NCBI GenBank assembly: GCA_038030265.1
Contig: CM075941.1
Location: forward strand, 41,168,164 to 41,232,163
DNA: 64,000 nucleotides
Reading direction: 5' to 3'
Origin: Corythucha ciliata
Taxonomy: Eukaryota; Arthropoda; Insecta; Hemiptera; Tingidae
The stretch's first letter is position 1; the number at the start of each line of letters is the position of its first letter. Below the pieces are notes generated by a model that was given only the letters and a program-made list of their open reading frames with translations, ran no database searches and was not told the origin of the DNA. A program made the position numbers and the translations under genes. This document shows, piece after piece, positions 22,591-34,310 of the stretch.

Positions 22591-23480
22591 TACTGTTCAT
22601 TAAATCGTCGTTTTGCCATTTTCAGGGCACGAATTGTCCTCGCAGCCATTTTTATGGCGCGAATAGTGAGTTTGGCCAATTTTAGAACGCGCCAGTCAAG
22701 CCGTTTTAAAGGGCGAGAGCAGTCAGTGCATCAGCACGAAGAACCAATCGGTCAGAGCGAGTGCGGTTGGTGGGAGGGGGAGGGGGAGGTCGATCAGTTC
22801 GTAACGTGGAGACGGCCCAGTTGACTGGTTATTTTTGAGAACGTCAATATAGACAGTCTGCCATTTTCACGGCAGGTTTGACTGCTTTTTCAACGAATCG
22901 TCAGTTCAGTAATTCGCGAATTAGCGAATGGCCAATTGAGACAGATTGGCACGCCACGCCACGTCAGTTTGAGCATTTTTAAGGACCAAATAGTCAGTTT
23001 GGCCATTTTTGTAGCGCCAAATGGTTCGTTATGCCATTTTTAGGGCACGAACTTTGGCATTTTTCGAGTTAATTGAATCGAATTTTCAAATTTTAGCGCG
23101 TGAATAGCTAGTTTCGCTATTTTTAGGGCACAAATAATCATTTTAGGCATTTTCAGAATCATTAATTAAGCCATTTTTAGGGTCAATCAAGTTCCAATTA
23201 CAAGCACAGCTTTGCCAATTTAAGGGCTTGAACCGTCAGCTTAGCCATTTTCAGGGCGAGCGACTCGTCAGTTTGGCTATTTTTGGAGTGCCAAACTCCA
23301 CTCAGATTAGACACTTTTATGGTTCGAATATTCATTTAGCCACTTTTCGGGTGAATTTTAGTCAGATTTATGCCAATTTTAGATCGCGAATAGCCAGTTT
23401 GGCTATATTTAGGGCACAATCAAATCGTCAATTTTGGCATTTTCAAGGCGCGAATCAATAGTTTTACCATTTTTAGTTGA
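22590..23480 (+). repeat. Family B minisatellite array
   Basis: Units GCCATTTTTAGGGC.CGAAT..TCAGTTTGG run directly from the broken 5' end of the R1-like element. Divergence is high. Confidence 0.85.
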
Positions 23481-23740
23481 CCATTTTTAGCAAAGCAAAC
23501 AGCACAACATTTTACTTCATTAAACGCACCGTTGGTCCATTTTTTAAAATCGTGAACATGGACTTGGCACTCTGGCGGTCTACTTAACCGTGACTCAAAT
23601 CATTTTTCGAGCGAATTTACTCCAAAAGACACACACAACACAGAAGACAGAGGGACCAAAGATGGCGTTTTGCCGTACCAGTACTTTAATGGAGGGCTCT
23701 CTATAGCCGTGACAGCACCCAAACTCTGAGCTTAAAATCT
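23480..23740. other. Transition from B to C repeats
   Basis: Some decayed B units, then a non-repeat segment (about 23640-23730) containing CAGTACTTTAATGGAGGGCT. I see no inverted partner for it, though it might be an element end. Confidence 0.35.
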
Positions 23741-25020
23741 GTGGAATGGCCAGTTTCAGGTTTAATTATCCGCGAAATTTCGTATTTCCGGGATGATTCA
23801 TACTTCATAGTGAGTGCGGAACCCGATCTAGACACGTCAGTGCCCCAAGTCTTCCCAAATAGCCACATAATTGCAACATTTTGATAATAAAATATCCGCG
23901 AAATTGGAATTTTCCTGGCTGCAACTTTTACATCCTAATTCCAGTGAAACTATACAAGTTTCATGGCCTTTTGGGCGTGAACCCGCATCCGCAGGCCAAA
24001 TGGGTCCCGACTTTTTGGAATTTGTTTCCAAATTCAAAATTGAATGAGAACACGCATGTTTGGATCCCAATTTTGAGCGATTGCTCAAATCACTAGTTTC
24101 CTGGCGGCATATACACGCGAAATTGATAGTTTCGGGCCTTCCGGCCTTGATTCATGCGAAAATGCAAGTTTTGGGTCTAAATTTCAGCAAAATTGCAAGT
24201 TACGTGCTTACGAGACGCTTAATTTCGGATAAATTGCGTTGTTTTGGTGCTAAAAATCGGCGAAATTGTTTTTTGTAGGCTCAGACCCCACTGGCTAGTC
24301 GGCCCTGACCTAGGCCACCGTACCCCTATCAACAAAATGCAACATTTTGGAGGCGAATATCTGGCAAATTGAATGTTTACAGGAACAATTTTCGCAAAAT
24401 TGCGATTTCCGGGGCCTCTTATTTTTGTTGGTTAATCAATACGCTGACGTAAAGCCTTGTAATTGCCACATTTGGAGATGCATATTTCTCCTAATTTGAG
24501 CACAATTTCAAGTTTTCTGGAGAAATTGAAAGATTCGGATCCTCGAGTGTTAATTTAAGCGAAAAGGGGCTTTTCTGTAGCGGACGCGGCGGCGGAAACT
24601 AGAAGTTCTCGGAAATTACAAATTAGAAGTTAGAAAAGAATTAGAAGTAGAAGGTTACAATTCCAGCGAATATGCATATTTTGAGTCTTGATTTCAGTGA
24701 ACATGCAAATCTCGGGGCTTAATTACAACGAAACAGAAAGTTTCGGGTATTAATTTCAGCGAAATTGCAAGTTTCAGGACCTATTTTTTGAGTGACCGCT
24801 TCCCCCATGGTCCAGCCGGCCACGTGATCACCCAAAGCTTCGACGAATAACCGCAAAATCACATTATTCGGAGTCATGGATCTGTCAAATGGACAATTTC
24901 GGGTCCTAATTCCTGTGAATTGCCAGTTTATAAGGGTCCTAATTCAAGAAAAATTTCTAGTTTCTATGGGCCTATTCTTTTCTTTTAGGGTGGTTTCTCG
25001 GTAAAAATGATGTTTTGTGG
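23740..25020 (+). repeat. Family C minisatellite array
   Basis: Units near TTAATTTCAGCGAAATTGCA / AGTTTCGGG repeat at roughly 30-40 bp. They are interrupted by longer spacers (for example 23813-23860, 24277-24330 and 24783-24840) that each follow a TTTTTT.GTGACC- or GGCC-like stretch, which suggests a higher-order unit of several hundred bp. Confidence 0.75.
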
Positions 25021-25159
25021 TCGCACACATAACAAAACTGCAATGATAGGACTCTACGGGCGTTTCTCGTTGTAAACAATCAACACGCTTAAATCACCCG
25101 CTTCACAAATTTCGCTGAAATCACGCGATCATCGCTCACGCAGGACGGGACCTTAGTGT

Positions 25160-25400
25160 TTTTATTACTTTTAAACGCTAATTAGCTCTTTTTCTCAACC
25201 TTAGCAGCGAAGTACCGTTTTTATCGGGCGAATTTAGCAATTTGTCTCAATTTTAGCCACGATTCAGCCCTTTTCCTTACTTTTATCCGTGAACTAGCTT
25301 TTTTCCTCAATTTCAGCCCCGTAGCATGTTCTTGTTTTTTTGTTTTAATTTTAGCCGTTATCCAAACGGATTTTTTCGGGATACCCGTTTTTGAAATACA
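25160..25400 (+). repeat. Family A minisatellite
   Basis: Short array of TTAGC.GCGAAGTACCG / TTTTTCTCAACTTTAGC units. Confidence 0.7.
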
Positions 25401-25895
25401 GCCCTTCAGAAAATGACCATTTTTCTATACAATTGAAAAGTTATAGAGTTCAGAGTAGGGGTGTTCAGACATCAGCCGCAGATGGAGAGCCAGTTAACCA
25501 ACAAAAATGCCGTCAACAACGCTCGCAGATATACTGATACAGGCTGGTATTCGCGAAAAAGTGCCGAAAACCACAAAAAGTTCAAAAATGTCGCAGTTTT
25601 TCTATAATTTAACAGTGACCACAAAGTTTTTCGAGGTCAACAATTTGTACACGTCACACCTACACCACACGTGGATAACATTTTGCGTTCTTTTCTTACT
25701 TTTCTCCAGTCCACACGACAGATGAGAAGGACAGGGCCTGCTCCTCCCCCAACTCTATCACCGCACCTCACTCAGAAGGCAGCGCGCAAGCGCTCCGAGG
25801 CCCTTTTTGCATTTTATCTAATCACTCACCATACATCTCGAGTAAAACGTTATCCGTTCGAAAATATCCATATCCGATTGCATCCCAAATGCTAA
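25400..25895. other. Low-copy spacer
   Basis: A 72-codon frame at 25507-25725 has no recognisable features. Nothing else is visible. Confidence 0.4.
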
Positions 25896-26240
25896 GTGTG
25901 AAATAATTTTGAAAAAGCTCTAATGCGCGGCTAATTTTGAAAAAAACCCATAATTTGCGGAGCATCCTTATGTACTGACGCCCACAAAAATCAACCCGGC
26001 ACCCGGAAAAGCGCTAACTCACATGCCTAAATGTGAAAACCCCGCACATTCATGGCCAAAATTAAGAACAATAGCTAATTGACGGCAAAAAGTGAGAATA
26101 AGGGCTCATTCAAAGCTGAAATTGAGAGCTAACGTCAATTCGCGATTTTTGGAGGCAGCTTCATAGATGCAACGGAGAAGAGGTGCCAATTTGGAGCTAA
26201 AAATGAGAGAAGTGCTTATTCATTGCTACTTGTGAATACA
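25895..26240 (-). repeat. Family A minisatellite, inverted
   Basis: Plus strand reads CGCTAA.T..CGG.TAAAATTGAGAAAA-like units, the reverse complement of family A. Confidence 0.65.
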
Positions 26241-26605
26241 ATATTACCAATTCGCTAGTAATATATATGGTGATTCAGGAGGATATGCATATACTGAAGT
26301 ATGTTGTAGTACCAAGTATTTGCAACCAAAATCGCCCTATTCGCAAACTGGTCGCAAACGCTTTCCTTCTGAGATACACACACAGAATTGTGTTTTTTCA
26401 GAGCTGCCTGGTTTTTCTCCAAAAACTCGATTTCACGGGCGAACCGCTGAACTTGGAACGAAACTGTTAAATGATCTTTAATTTTGTCTCTCGACAGTTT
26501 TATTTTTTCCAGGTGCACGACCAGTTTCGGCCACCCTTTATCAGGCCATTTTCAACTGCAAACTGCTCCAAATTCCACTAAGGAGGATTATTCGTTAGTA
26601 TTTAT
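26240..26605. other. Spacer with a GTTTCGGCC..TTTATCAGGCC motif
   Basis: Between two inverted A arrays lies a low-copy segment. It contains CCAGTTTCGGCC then ACCCTTTATCAGGCC at about 26520-26553, a motif type often seen in dispersed invertebrate repeats. I cannot assign it. Confidence 0.35.
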
Positions 26606-26609
26606 TCCT

Positions 26610-26975
26610 TGCTAAAACGGAGAAAAAGTGCTAACTCATGGCATGGTTGGAAATAATTTCGGAAAAGCTCTTTAATGCACGGCTAAATTTGAGAATAGCG
26701 GTAATTTACGGGGTATCCTAATTTAGAGCCAAAATTGAGAAAATTCACGATTTCAACGGCCACTTCGTTACTGAGATAAAATGCTTTGTCTTGGCTAAAG
26801 CAAAAGAAATTGATAATTCGTGGCTAAAATCGAGAAAAACTCAAATTGTTAACTAAAATTTGTGAAAAGTGCTAATTGAGGAAAAGCGTTTATTGCACAG
26901 CTCAAGTTAAGAAAACGCTAATCGCGGATAAAAATAAGAAAAATAGCTAGTTCGCGTCTAAAACTTAGTTCACGG
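26610..26975 (-). repeat. Family A minisatellite, inverted
   Basis: Units GCTAATTC.CGGCTAAAATTG / AGAAAAA. The next element interrupts the array, and array-like sequence resumes weakly after it. Confidence 0.7.
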
Positions 26976-27039
26976 CAGGGTCGTAGCCAGCATTTAGACC
27001 TTTGGGTGGGCAGCTTGACGTGGGAAGTCAAGTTGTAGG

Positions 27040-27197
27040 CTTATATTCGGGGATGAGTCGCCCAGAAAGAGAGCTCGGTAGCTCATCAATTATAACGCGA
27101 GGTAAATCGACGCGGGAAATTGTCAGTTCGACCCTAGAAACTGAATTAGCACAGTTAAACCTAAGCAGGTCGTGCAATAAAGTATTATTATTATAGC
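27040..27197 (+). mobile_element. tRNA-derived SINE-like sequence
   Basis: GAGCTCGGTAGCTCATC resembles a pol III A box region. About 50 bp later, TCAGTTCGACCC resembles a B box (GTTCGANNC). The segment ends AATAAAG(TATT)ATTATTAT, a short tail. This order fits a tRNA-derived SINE. The spacing is longer than in a tRNA and no second copy is seen in the window. Confidence 0.45.
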
Positions 27198-27239
27198 AAA
27201 GGATCGTGGAGGGTCAAAACCCAATATCCCGGCTGTAAA

Positions 27240-27550
27240 ACTGTCTTTTTTGCATTCTATTTCGGAATTTCGGTCAGATAACTGACAATCTTTTCTCCAG
27301 AAAGTGATATTTTTGGAATTTAACTTGGAATTCTCATCTCCTGTATTTTAGTCCCCTATAAACTGACTCTTTCGTGGTAGAGGCAAATTGTTTTTAAGCA
27401 ACAAACAGCCGCGAAAGGGTTTTCAGCAACAGAACAACTGCGACATTGGTTTTCTGTGTGTCTAACCTGCAGAAATGGGTTTTTAGCGCGCAAACCAAGT
27501 GAAATTGGTATATCAGGTACAAAATGTATTTCAGTGAGCGAAATTCGGTA
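27240..27550 (+). repeat. Family F minisatellite
   Basis: Degenerate units with CGAAA..GGTTTT(T)AGC..GCAAAC, as at 46480-46700. Confidence 0.5.
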
Positions 27551-27614
27551 AAGGAGGGGTCCAATGTTATCCAGGGCCCGGGGCCCCGACTTTAATTAAG
27601 ACGACCCTGGCCAC

Positions 27615-29921
27615 GAATATAGGATTGTCGTATTCTCCCATTGGCAGTGAAATAATGCTCCGACGTCGTGTAAGCCCGCAGTTAGCGTTTTAAAGAGCCA
27701 TTTCTTTTTTTCAAAGTGTCAATTGATCTCAGCTGGACGTGGTTTGTGAGATCCTTAGACCATGCTTAATTGCGAAATGTGCAATTGTGTCGAAAACATC
27801 GTTCAGTGCTCTGCTTCATTACTGAATCCGCAAAGCTCTTCCTTTTGACGTTGTCGCAGCGCCATTCAAACTGGCCTCTTCCATTCTATTCAACCGCCAG
27901 CTGCCAAAGAGATTTTTATTCAAACCAACGAGGAAACTTACTTAATCCTTGAAGTTGTTCAATGAAATTTCTTATTATGGACACTCGGGAAGACGAATAT
28001 TTCAAGATGCTTCCCATTATTTTGACAGGGATGAGCTAAAAATCAAGTTTTTTTCCCCCTCCGTACACATTTAGGACTTTCATTCTTGAAAGGTCTCCAG
28101 CATCACCTGCCCCCTCACCCTCCCATACTTCTTTACCACGTATTTCAACACCACAGCTGGAACTCCGTCATTAAGAAGACCACGATGAACCGCGTCATTT
28201 GATTCCGAAAGAATGAAACACATCGCTTCCCTGAAGAAGAAAAAAAATTAAGATCTCGCTCTCTTTGGGATGATGGACCCATTAAATTTTATGATGACGC
28301 CCTTTATAGTTTCGTTTGTTTTTAATGGTGGCCTATTTACAGTGAGGCAATAATGTTGCTTCTTTGATGAGAGGTGAACTTCATAGGAATTCTCGTCTGA
28401 CGTTCTTGGATTTTTTAATTAATTAATAGCAGTTTTCTTCTTTCTTGGTACAGAAAATAGTCATCTTGAAGCTATTCAATATTTCAGTGAACGAGCTTAT
28501 TGTGAGACTGTGTTGAAATGAAGTTCGAGCTGCGTTCAAATGTTTTGATTGACCGATTTCCAGCTTCATATCTCGCGTCTTGGCTAATTAGTCGGAGCTC
28601 GGCGGCATAGGACGATTGAAATCAAAACATATAATCTTAGCGAACCAATCCCGGGAGGGAGGGGGAGTATACGTGACTTAGCGCTCACGCGGCTTTTGAA
28701 TTTCGGCGAAAGTTCATTTATGAAAAGTTGAAAGTCTTCGTGCCAGGCGTTCATCAAGTGTCATCTTCAATGTTACGGCGTCAGACTTTTAATTAATTGA
28801 AGTTGTCGAGGAGGGAATTACTTTTTACCAAATCAGGCAAACGATATAGGTGGTGCAGGCTGAGCCCTCAATGCCCTATTATAATAATGAACAATTCAGA
28901 CGAGTGCGTAATAGCGAGGTTGAGCTCGAGTATTAATTGACGTTTATATTCCCGCCCGCCTTATCGATTAAAACGACAAGTGAATTAAAGCTTTTATAAA
29001 ACCGTCTCCACAATTTTGCCAGACCCTTTAAAAGAGCGACCTCGTCTTTAATGCCCCCGAAGAACCGGCTCATACATGAGTGGTGCGATGCTTGGGTAAT
29101 GAAGAAGAGACCGGATTCTTTATAATAACACAACTTCTCGATGATATTTAAAACTTGTACAGAGCGGTCAAGTCCCCCCCCCCGCCCCACCAAATTTCAC
29201 TTTCTTCCGTAGGAATGTACAGATGGCGTTTGTTGTTGTTGTTTTTTTTTAAAGGTTAAATATCAACAAAATCACATAATGAGGGAGTACAATTTTGTTT
29301 TGAGTTCTTCGAGGAATCCTGTGCGTACCCTAAATCTCCAATTTTACAAATGCTAAGTCACATTAGGCGCGGTATGCAAACGTCAGAAGGCGGTGATTCA
29401 AATTGCTTCCGCACTATATCACTCCCAGGGACTCTTTTTCTTCGACGCTTTAATATCGCCCGTGATGATGGTGCCAATTTTGATGATGCCTTTGTTTAAA
29501 AAAACTCCGAGGAAGAGGAGCAGGACCCCCTTCCCCAATTTTTTTTAAAAAAGTCACGTCGCTGACCTTTATAAGTCGTCAAATGCAAGTCGACGAAAAT
29601 TGCTCTTGACTACCGCAATGTGAAGGGGAAGAAAAGTGCCTGTAAAGTAATAGTATTATGAAGGCAATTGAGAACGCTATCTTGACGTGATTTTCGTCGG
29701 TAGATTTAGTCTGGGGAAAAAGTCAAGTTCTCGTCGATTTTAGCGCCGAATTAAGGCTCTTTAGGTCTTTAAACGAAATTGAATTCCTCGCGGCTATACG
29801 AATAATAATAAATCAACGTTTGGGTTCTGATTGCAAAATAAAAAAATTAATCATCACGCCAGGTAAATCCACCTCATGACATTTTTATTTTTATATTTAT
29901 TTTTAATGACTTCCTTCGAGC

Positions 29922-29966
<45 letters not shown>

Positions 29967-30371
29967 ATTATTTTGACCTCACCAAATGAGAAAGTCAGGG
30001 AGTCTCAGCTAGCATCCCCCTTCATGTCTCTTGTACACTCTTCCCACTCACCCTCATCATATCACGCTTCATTGACAGTTGAAAAACATGCAGTCCTTGG
30101 GAAGGTGAAACTAAACAAGCTTTTGGGAATTATACGACGAAAAGAGGCTCTCTTCTTCGCCTATGGGGTGAAAACCTTGGGTGAATTATAAAGCGTGGAT
30201 CAACCGTGTTAGTTCAGGTGAGTACAGAGAAGTCTCTCTTCCCCTTTTCCCCCACCCCTTTTCCGAATACTAGTCATATTTTCGGAGTTTTGAAGACGTT
30301 CTCCCTTCCTTTCCTTCCACCGCGTTCACCTTTAAAGAAAGATGAATAATCAAAAGTTGAGTATTCCAAGG
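27615..30371. other. Low-copy DNA, no gene recognised
   Basis: Several short frames (27770-27952 plus, 28933-29193 minus, 29973-30191 plus) carry no family signature. An (ATT)n microsatellite is at 29923-29965. This is a candidate place for host exons that I cannot identify. Confidence 0.5.
29923..29965 (+). repeat. (ATT)n microsatellite
   Basis: About 14 perfect ATT units. Confidence 0.95.
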
Positions 30372-30983
30372 CAGTAGCGTACCGAGGTAGGGGCGATCCT
30401 ATGTCAGAGGGGGCCCCCCGAGAAACTTGTAGATGGAGGATTTTCATGGATGAAGGTACGTGAAAATGAGTCTTGGTATCCGGTTCGACGGCTATTTGGC
30501 TCCTTTCGACGATTTTCAGTCCAACCGACGAGGAGAATATAACATAAATACATTAATACATATTATAACATGTAATTAATGTTAATGTATAACATTAATA
30601 CATATTATGAAAAGTGCTCAGCAGGACAGTATTGCTATAATCATCAGCGGTGATAGGGGGGGGGGGAGTCCATCAGTTCGTAAGTCCTATTAGAGGGGGG
30701 GGGGGTGAATGGTCAGTTCATCGATTCATCTTTTAAGGGCGCGAACAACCAGTTTGGCCGGCGCAACATGGCACACGAATCGTCATTTAAACCATCTACA
30801 AGGCGCAAAATGATCAGTTCGGATATTTTTTAAGGCACGAATTGTCCGCAGCTTCGCCGTTTTGAAGGCGCGGAGGATCAGTTTTTTTGGATGCCAATGG
30901 CCACTTTAAAGACGCGAATCGGCTGTAGCCTCTGAAGGGCGCAAATGATCATGTTAAGCTAATATTTCGACCGAGAATTTCTG

Positions 30984-32132
30984 GTACGAGTATGTCATTT
31001 ATCATTTTTCGGGCTTAAGTAGCCAGTTTTGTGATTTTTTGGGAACAAATCGTCAGTTTCGACATTTTCAGGGCACGATAATGGTTCAGTTTTGCCATTT
31101 TTGACGCGCGATATTCGTCGATTTGGCCATAGGACATGAATCATCCGTTTAGGGCCTTTTAAAGCGCGAATCGTCAGTTTAACCATTAATGGACCACTTT
31201 ATGTATTGTTGATTTTTCTATAAATTTTAGGCGTGAATAGCCAATTTGGCCATTTTTACAGCGCAAACTGTCAGTATGGTCATTTCTAAGGCATGAATAG
31301 TCAATGTGATATTTTCAGTGCTCGAATCATCAGTTTTACCAGTCGAAATGGGCAGTCTTGCTGTTTTTTGAGTGAGAAATTTCCAGTTTTCTAAGCGCTA
31401 ATGGTCATTTCAACCAATTAAAGGGCAGGAATCGTCTGTTTAGGAATATCCAAGGCACGAATCGTCAGTTGAGCTGTTTTTAGGGCGCATAGAGTCAGTT
31501 TTGCCGATGTCATTTCTTGGATATCCCAGTTTGGTCAATTTATAGTCATGATTCAAGAGGTTTGACATTTATATGGCGCGAGTAGGACGTCAAACCAGGG
31601 TGAGATAATGGTCAGTTAGGGCACTTTTGGCGTGCGATTGGTCGATTTGGCCATTTTCAGGGCGCGAATCGTCAGTTTTGCTATGTTTAGTATTGGGCGC
31701 AGAGGAGAGTAGGATTTAGACCCTTCTAACCAATTAGCCACGAATGTTTATTTTAACCATTCTTGGCGCGCAAATGGTCTATTTCTATTTTGCAGCTTTC
31801 ACGAAGGAAATAATCTGTTAAGGAATTTCCGGGCCGCCTAGAGTCATTTTGGCCATTTTACGGCGGGAATCGCCAGTTCGGCTATTTTTAGGGCGCGTGA
31901 AGTCATTTTGGCTATTTTTTAGTGTGGTAAATGCCAATTCTTAGGACGCAAATAGTCATTTTCAATGCACGAAATGTCAGTTTTGCCATTTTGGGGCGCG
32001 ATTGGAGTCGAGTTTAGTTTTTTTTAGCTAGATAATTACTGACAAGCCATTTTTAGTCAGTCGAGCTTAGCACGCCATTTTCCAAGCCCCTCCCACGAAC
32101 AAATCCTGGATCCGCGTCTGAGTACGAGTATG
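30984..32132 (+). repeat. 11-bp direct repeat bounding 1.1 kb of B array
   Basis: GTACGAGTATG occurs at 30984-30994 and at 32122-32132. Just inside the second copy is an inverted hAT-like end (CAGACGCGGATCCAGGATTT on the minus strand, about 32070-32120). No matching end follows the first copy. Confidence 0.5.
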
Positions 32133-32667
32133 CCATTTTTAGGGCGTGAATTGCCAGTTTGGCTTTTTTTAGGGCACGAATGGTAATTTGAGACATTTTC
32201 AAGGCGTGAAGGCTCAGTTTGGCTATTTTTGACGCGCGAATGGTCGTTTTTGTCATTCTCAGGACAGGAATAATCTATTTAGGACCTTTCAAGACGCGAA
32301 TCGTCAGTTTAACTATTTATGAATAGGCCACACATGAAGTCATTTTTGTCAATTTTAGGGCGTGCATGAATAACCAGTTAGGGAATTCAAAATGGTGCAA
32401 AGTGTCAATTCGGCTTTTTTTTAGGACACAAAAATCAGTGTTGCCGATTTTGTGTCTTGAACGCCTAGCCTGGCCATTTTTTGGGCGTATAGAGTCAGTT
32501 TTGCCATGTATAGGGCGTGAATAGTTCGTCAAGTCAAGGCGCGAGAACCGTCAGCTTGGCCAATTTTGGCGCTTGGGTGGTCGATTTTGCCAATTTTGTA
32601 GCCGGAATCATCTGTTCAGGCATTTTCATTGCACAAATCGTCAGTTGATCCATTTTTAGGACTCTTA

Positions 32668-32809
32668 TAGCGTTTTCCGTTTGCATAAAATTCCGCTTTG
32701 AAGCCGAGCATTTCCACCCGTGTTCGCTGAATTAGATCATATGGTAACGGAGACGACGGGTAGAATTGCTCGGCTCCAGAGCGGAAACTTATGCGAATGG
32801 AAAACGCCA
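32668..32809. mobile_element. 142-bp MITE with TTA target duplication
   Basis: The ends are TAGCGTTTTCCGTTTGCATA and, inverted, TGGCGTTTTCCATTCGCATA, both leading to TTCCGCT..GCCGAGCA. TTA flanks both sides (32665-32667, 32810-32812). The element is non-coding and inserted in a B unit. A TTA/TAA duplication fits PIF/Harbinger mobilisation. Confidence 0.85.
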
Positions 32810-33334
32810 TTAAAGTCAGCTTGGACATTTTCAAAGCGGGAATCGCCAGTTTGGCTATTTTTAGCGCACAAATAATCTGTTTAGCATTTTTCAAGGCGGA
32901 ATTCGTCGGTTTTGCGATTTTTAAGGTGCGAATAATGGTCAGTTCAGCCATTCTTGCTGCGCGAATGATCGATTTTGCTATTCACAGGACATGTATCGTC
33001 TTTTTTGGCTTTTCCTAGGCCCTCATAGTCAGTTTAACCGTTCTTAGGCAGCAAATATTCCGTCATGCCAACGCACAAATTATCAGTTTGGTTATTTTTA
33101 GCACGCGAATGATCGATTTAGCCATTTTCATGGCGGGAATCATGATCTTTCAGGAATTTTCAGGGCCGCACGAATCGTTGGTTTAGTCATTTTCAGGGCG
33201 TGTGAAATCAGTTTGACTATTTTGGGACGCGAGTATAGTCAGTCTAGGATTCTTTATAGCGAGAATAGAAGCTAATTTAGCTATTTTTAGGCAGCGAATG
33301 GCTATCAAGTCATCTTTAGTTGAATTTCTCAAGC

Positions 33335-33606
33335 CCCTATCTCCTAAACCAATCTTAAATCCATATCTGGACAGTGGAATAAACACCATTGATGCCGTTG
33401 CTTAGCGGGTCTAAATAGCAAACTTTTAGGGTCATACAAATCAGGATTTTGTTGTTTCTTTTGTTTGTTTGTCTTTGTTCTTTTACTTTTTTTACGTATT
33501 CATTTTATTTTATTTATTTATATTTCTTAACTATACATATGTGCTGGGCTGAAGTACTCTGGGAGAGGTTCTGACCCCCAAAGGCTCCCATGGGCACGCC
33601 ACTGCA
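33335..33606. other. AT-rich interior next to the right end of 30372-33726
   Basis: T-rich sequence with TTTGTTTGTTTG runs; no gene. It includes TGGGCTGAAGTACTCTGG, which I do not recognise. Confidence 0.4.
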
Positions 33607-33879
33607 CCCATGAACGAAAAACCAAAAAATTCTGATTTTTTCATCTTTAAGATTTTCGAGGGCCCTCTCTGTTATAGGGGCCCCGGGGCGGTCAACCCCC
33701 CTCGCCCATACCTCAGTACGCTACTGAATTCATGTCCCATATTTAGGGAGTTCGACTGGCCGCCGACGCGACGGTCACATTCGTATTCGTATTCAGCTTC
33801 ACAAAAATCCATCAAATGGGACAAGTTTTATGACTAATTTCCTCCAGTTATATAAACTGTCGGAAATGGACCTGTCACC

Positions 33880-34310
33880 AGGTCTCGAACTACTAGTTTC
33901 TCGTCTTTATTTGCGCACTATTGCAAGTTTCTGGGTTATTTTTTTAGTGACCGTGGAACCCTGTCCAGTCATGAATGTCAAGTGCCCAAAGACTGGCAAA
34001 ATTGCCTAAAAATAGCAAATTTTTGGAGCTAAATGCCCGCAAAATTGGAAGTTCACACGACATTGCCCGGACTACTGGCAAAGACTTACCTGGGGCCCGT
34101 TCAGGGGCGGGGGAGGGGCCAAAAAGCTCATAAATGTTATTGCGGCAAGTAAACTTCTAAAAGTTTAGCTAAAACACTGATATTCGTTACTAAAACTGAA
34201 TAGGTAAATGCTCTAATTCACGTTTTGTCGATGCAACCAAAATTTAGAAAAAATCGCAGTTTCGTGGTATATGGACCACGATGAAATTGACAATGTGCTG
34301 CATTTTGGTA
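33880..34310 (+). repeat. Family C minisatellite
   Basis: Units with GCAAGTTTC.GGG and CGCAAAATTGGAAGTT, interspersed with GTGACCGTGGAACCC-like spacers as in the 23740-25020 array. Confidence 0.65.

Larger units (their letters stand above)
26976..27609. mobile_element. Short hAT-like unit with F repeats and a SINE-like insert
   Basis: The left end, CAGGGTCGTAGCCAGC then TTTGGGTGGGCAGC, matches the ends of 43158-46819. The right end inverted is CAGGGTCGTCTTAATTAAAG, which shares only the first nine bases. The interior block around 27254-27330 (TTCTATTTCGGA..GAAAGTGATA) is collinear with 46284-46350 of the larger unit, so the two are related. The ends may be chimeric. No clear target duplication. 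Confidence 0.5.
30700..33330 (+). repeat. Family B minisatellite array (cargo of 30372-33726)
   Basis: Roughly 80 degenerate units of CATTTTTAGGGCGCGAATCG / TCAGTTTGGC. Runs of G near 30655-30700 precede it. Short frames in the array on both strands are by-products of the period. Confidence 0.9.
30372..33726. mobile_element. 3.36-kb hAT-like unit with family B cargo
   Basis: The left end is CAGTAGCGTACCGAGGTAGG then GGCGA, and the right end inverted is CAGTAGCGTACTGAGGTATG then GGCGA. Both continue into GGGCCCC-rich sequence. The interior is an AT-rich segment (30540-30620), then 2.6 kb of B repeats, with one 142-bp MITE inside. There is no coding sequence. The eight bases outside each end (TTCCAAGG, AATTCATG) do not match, so the target duplication is lost or the ends come from different copies. 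Confidence 0.7.
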
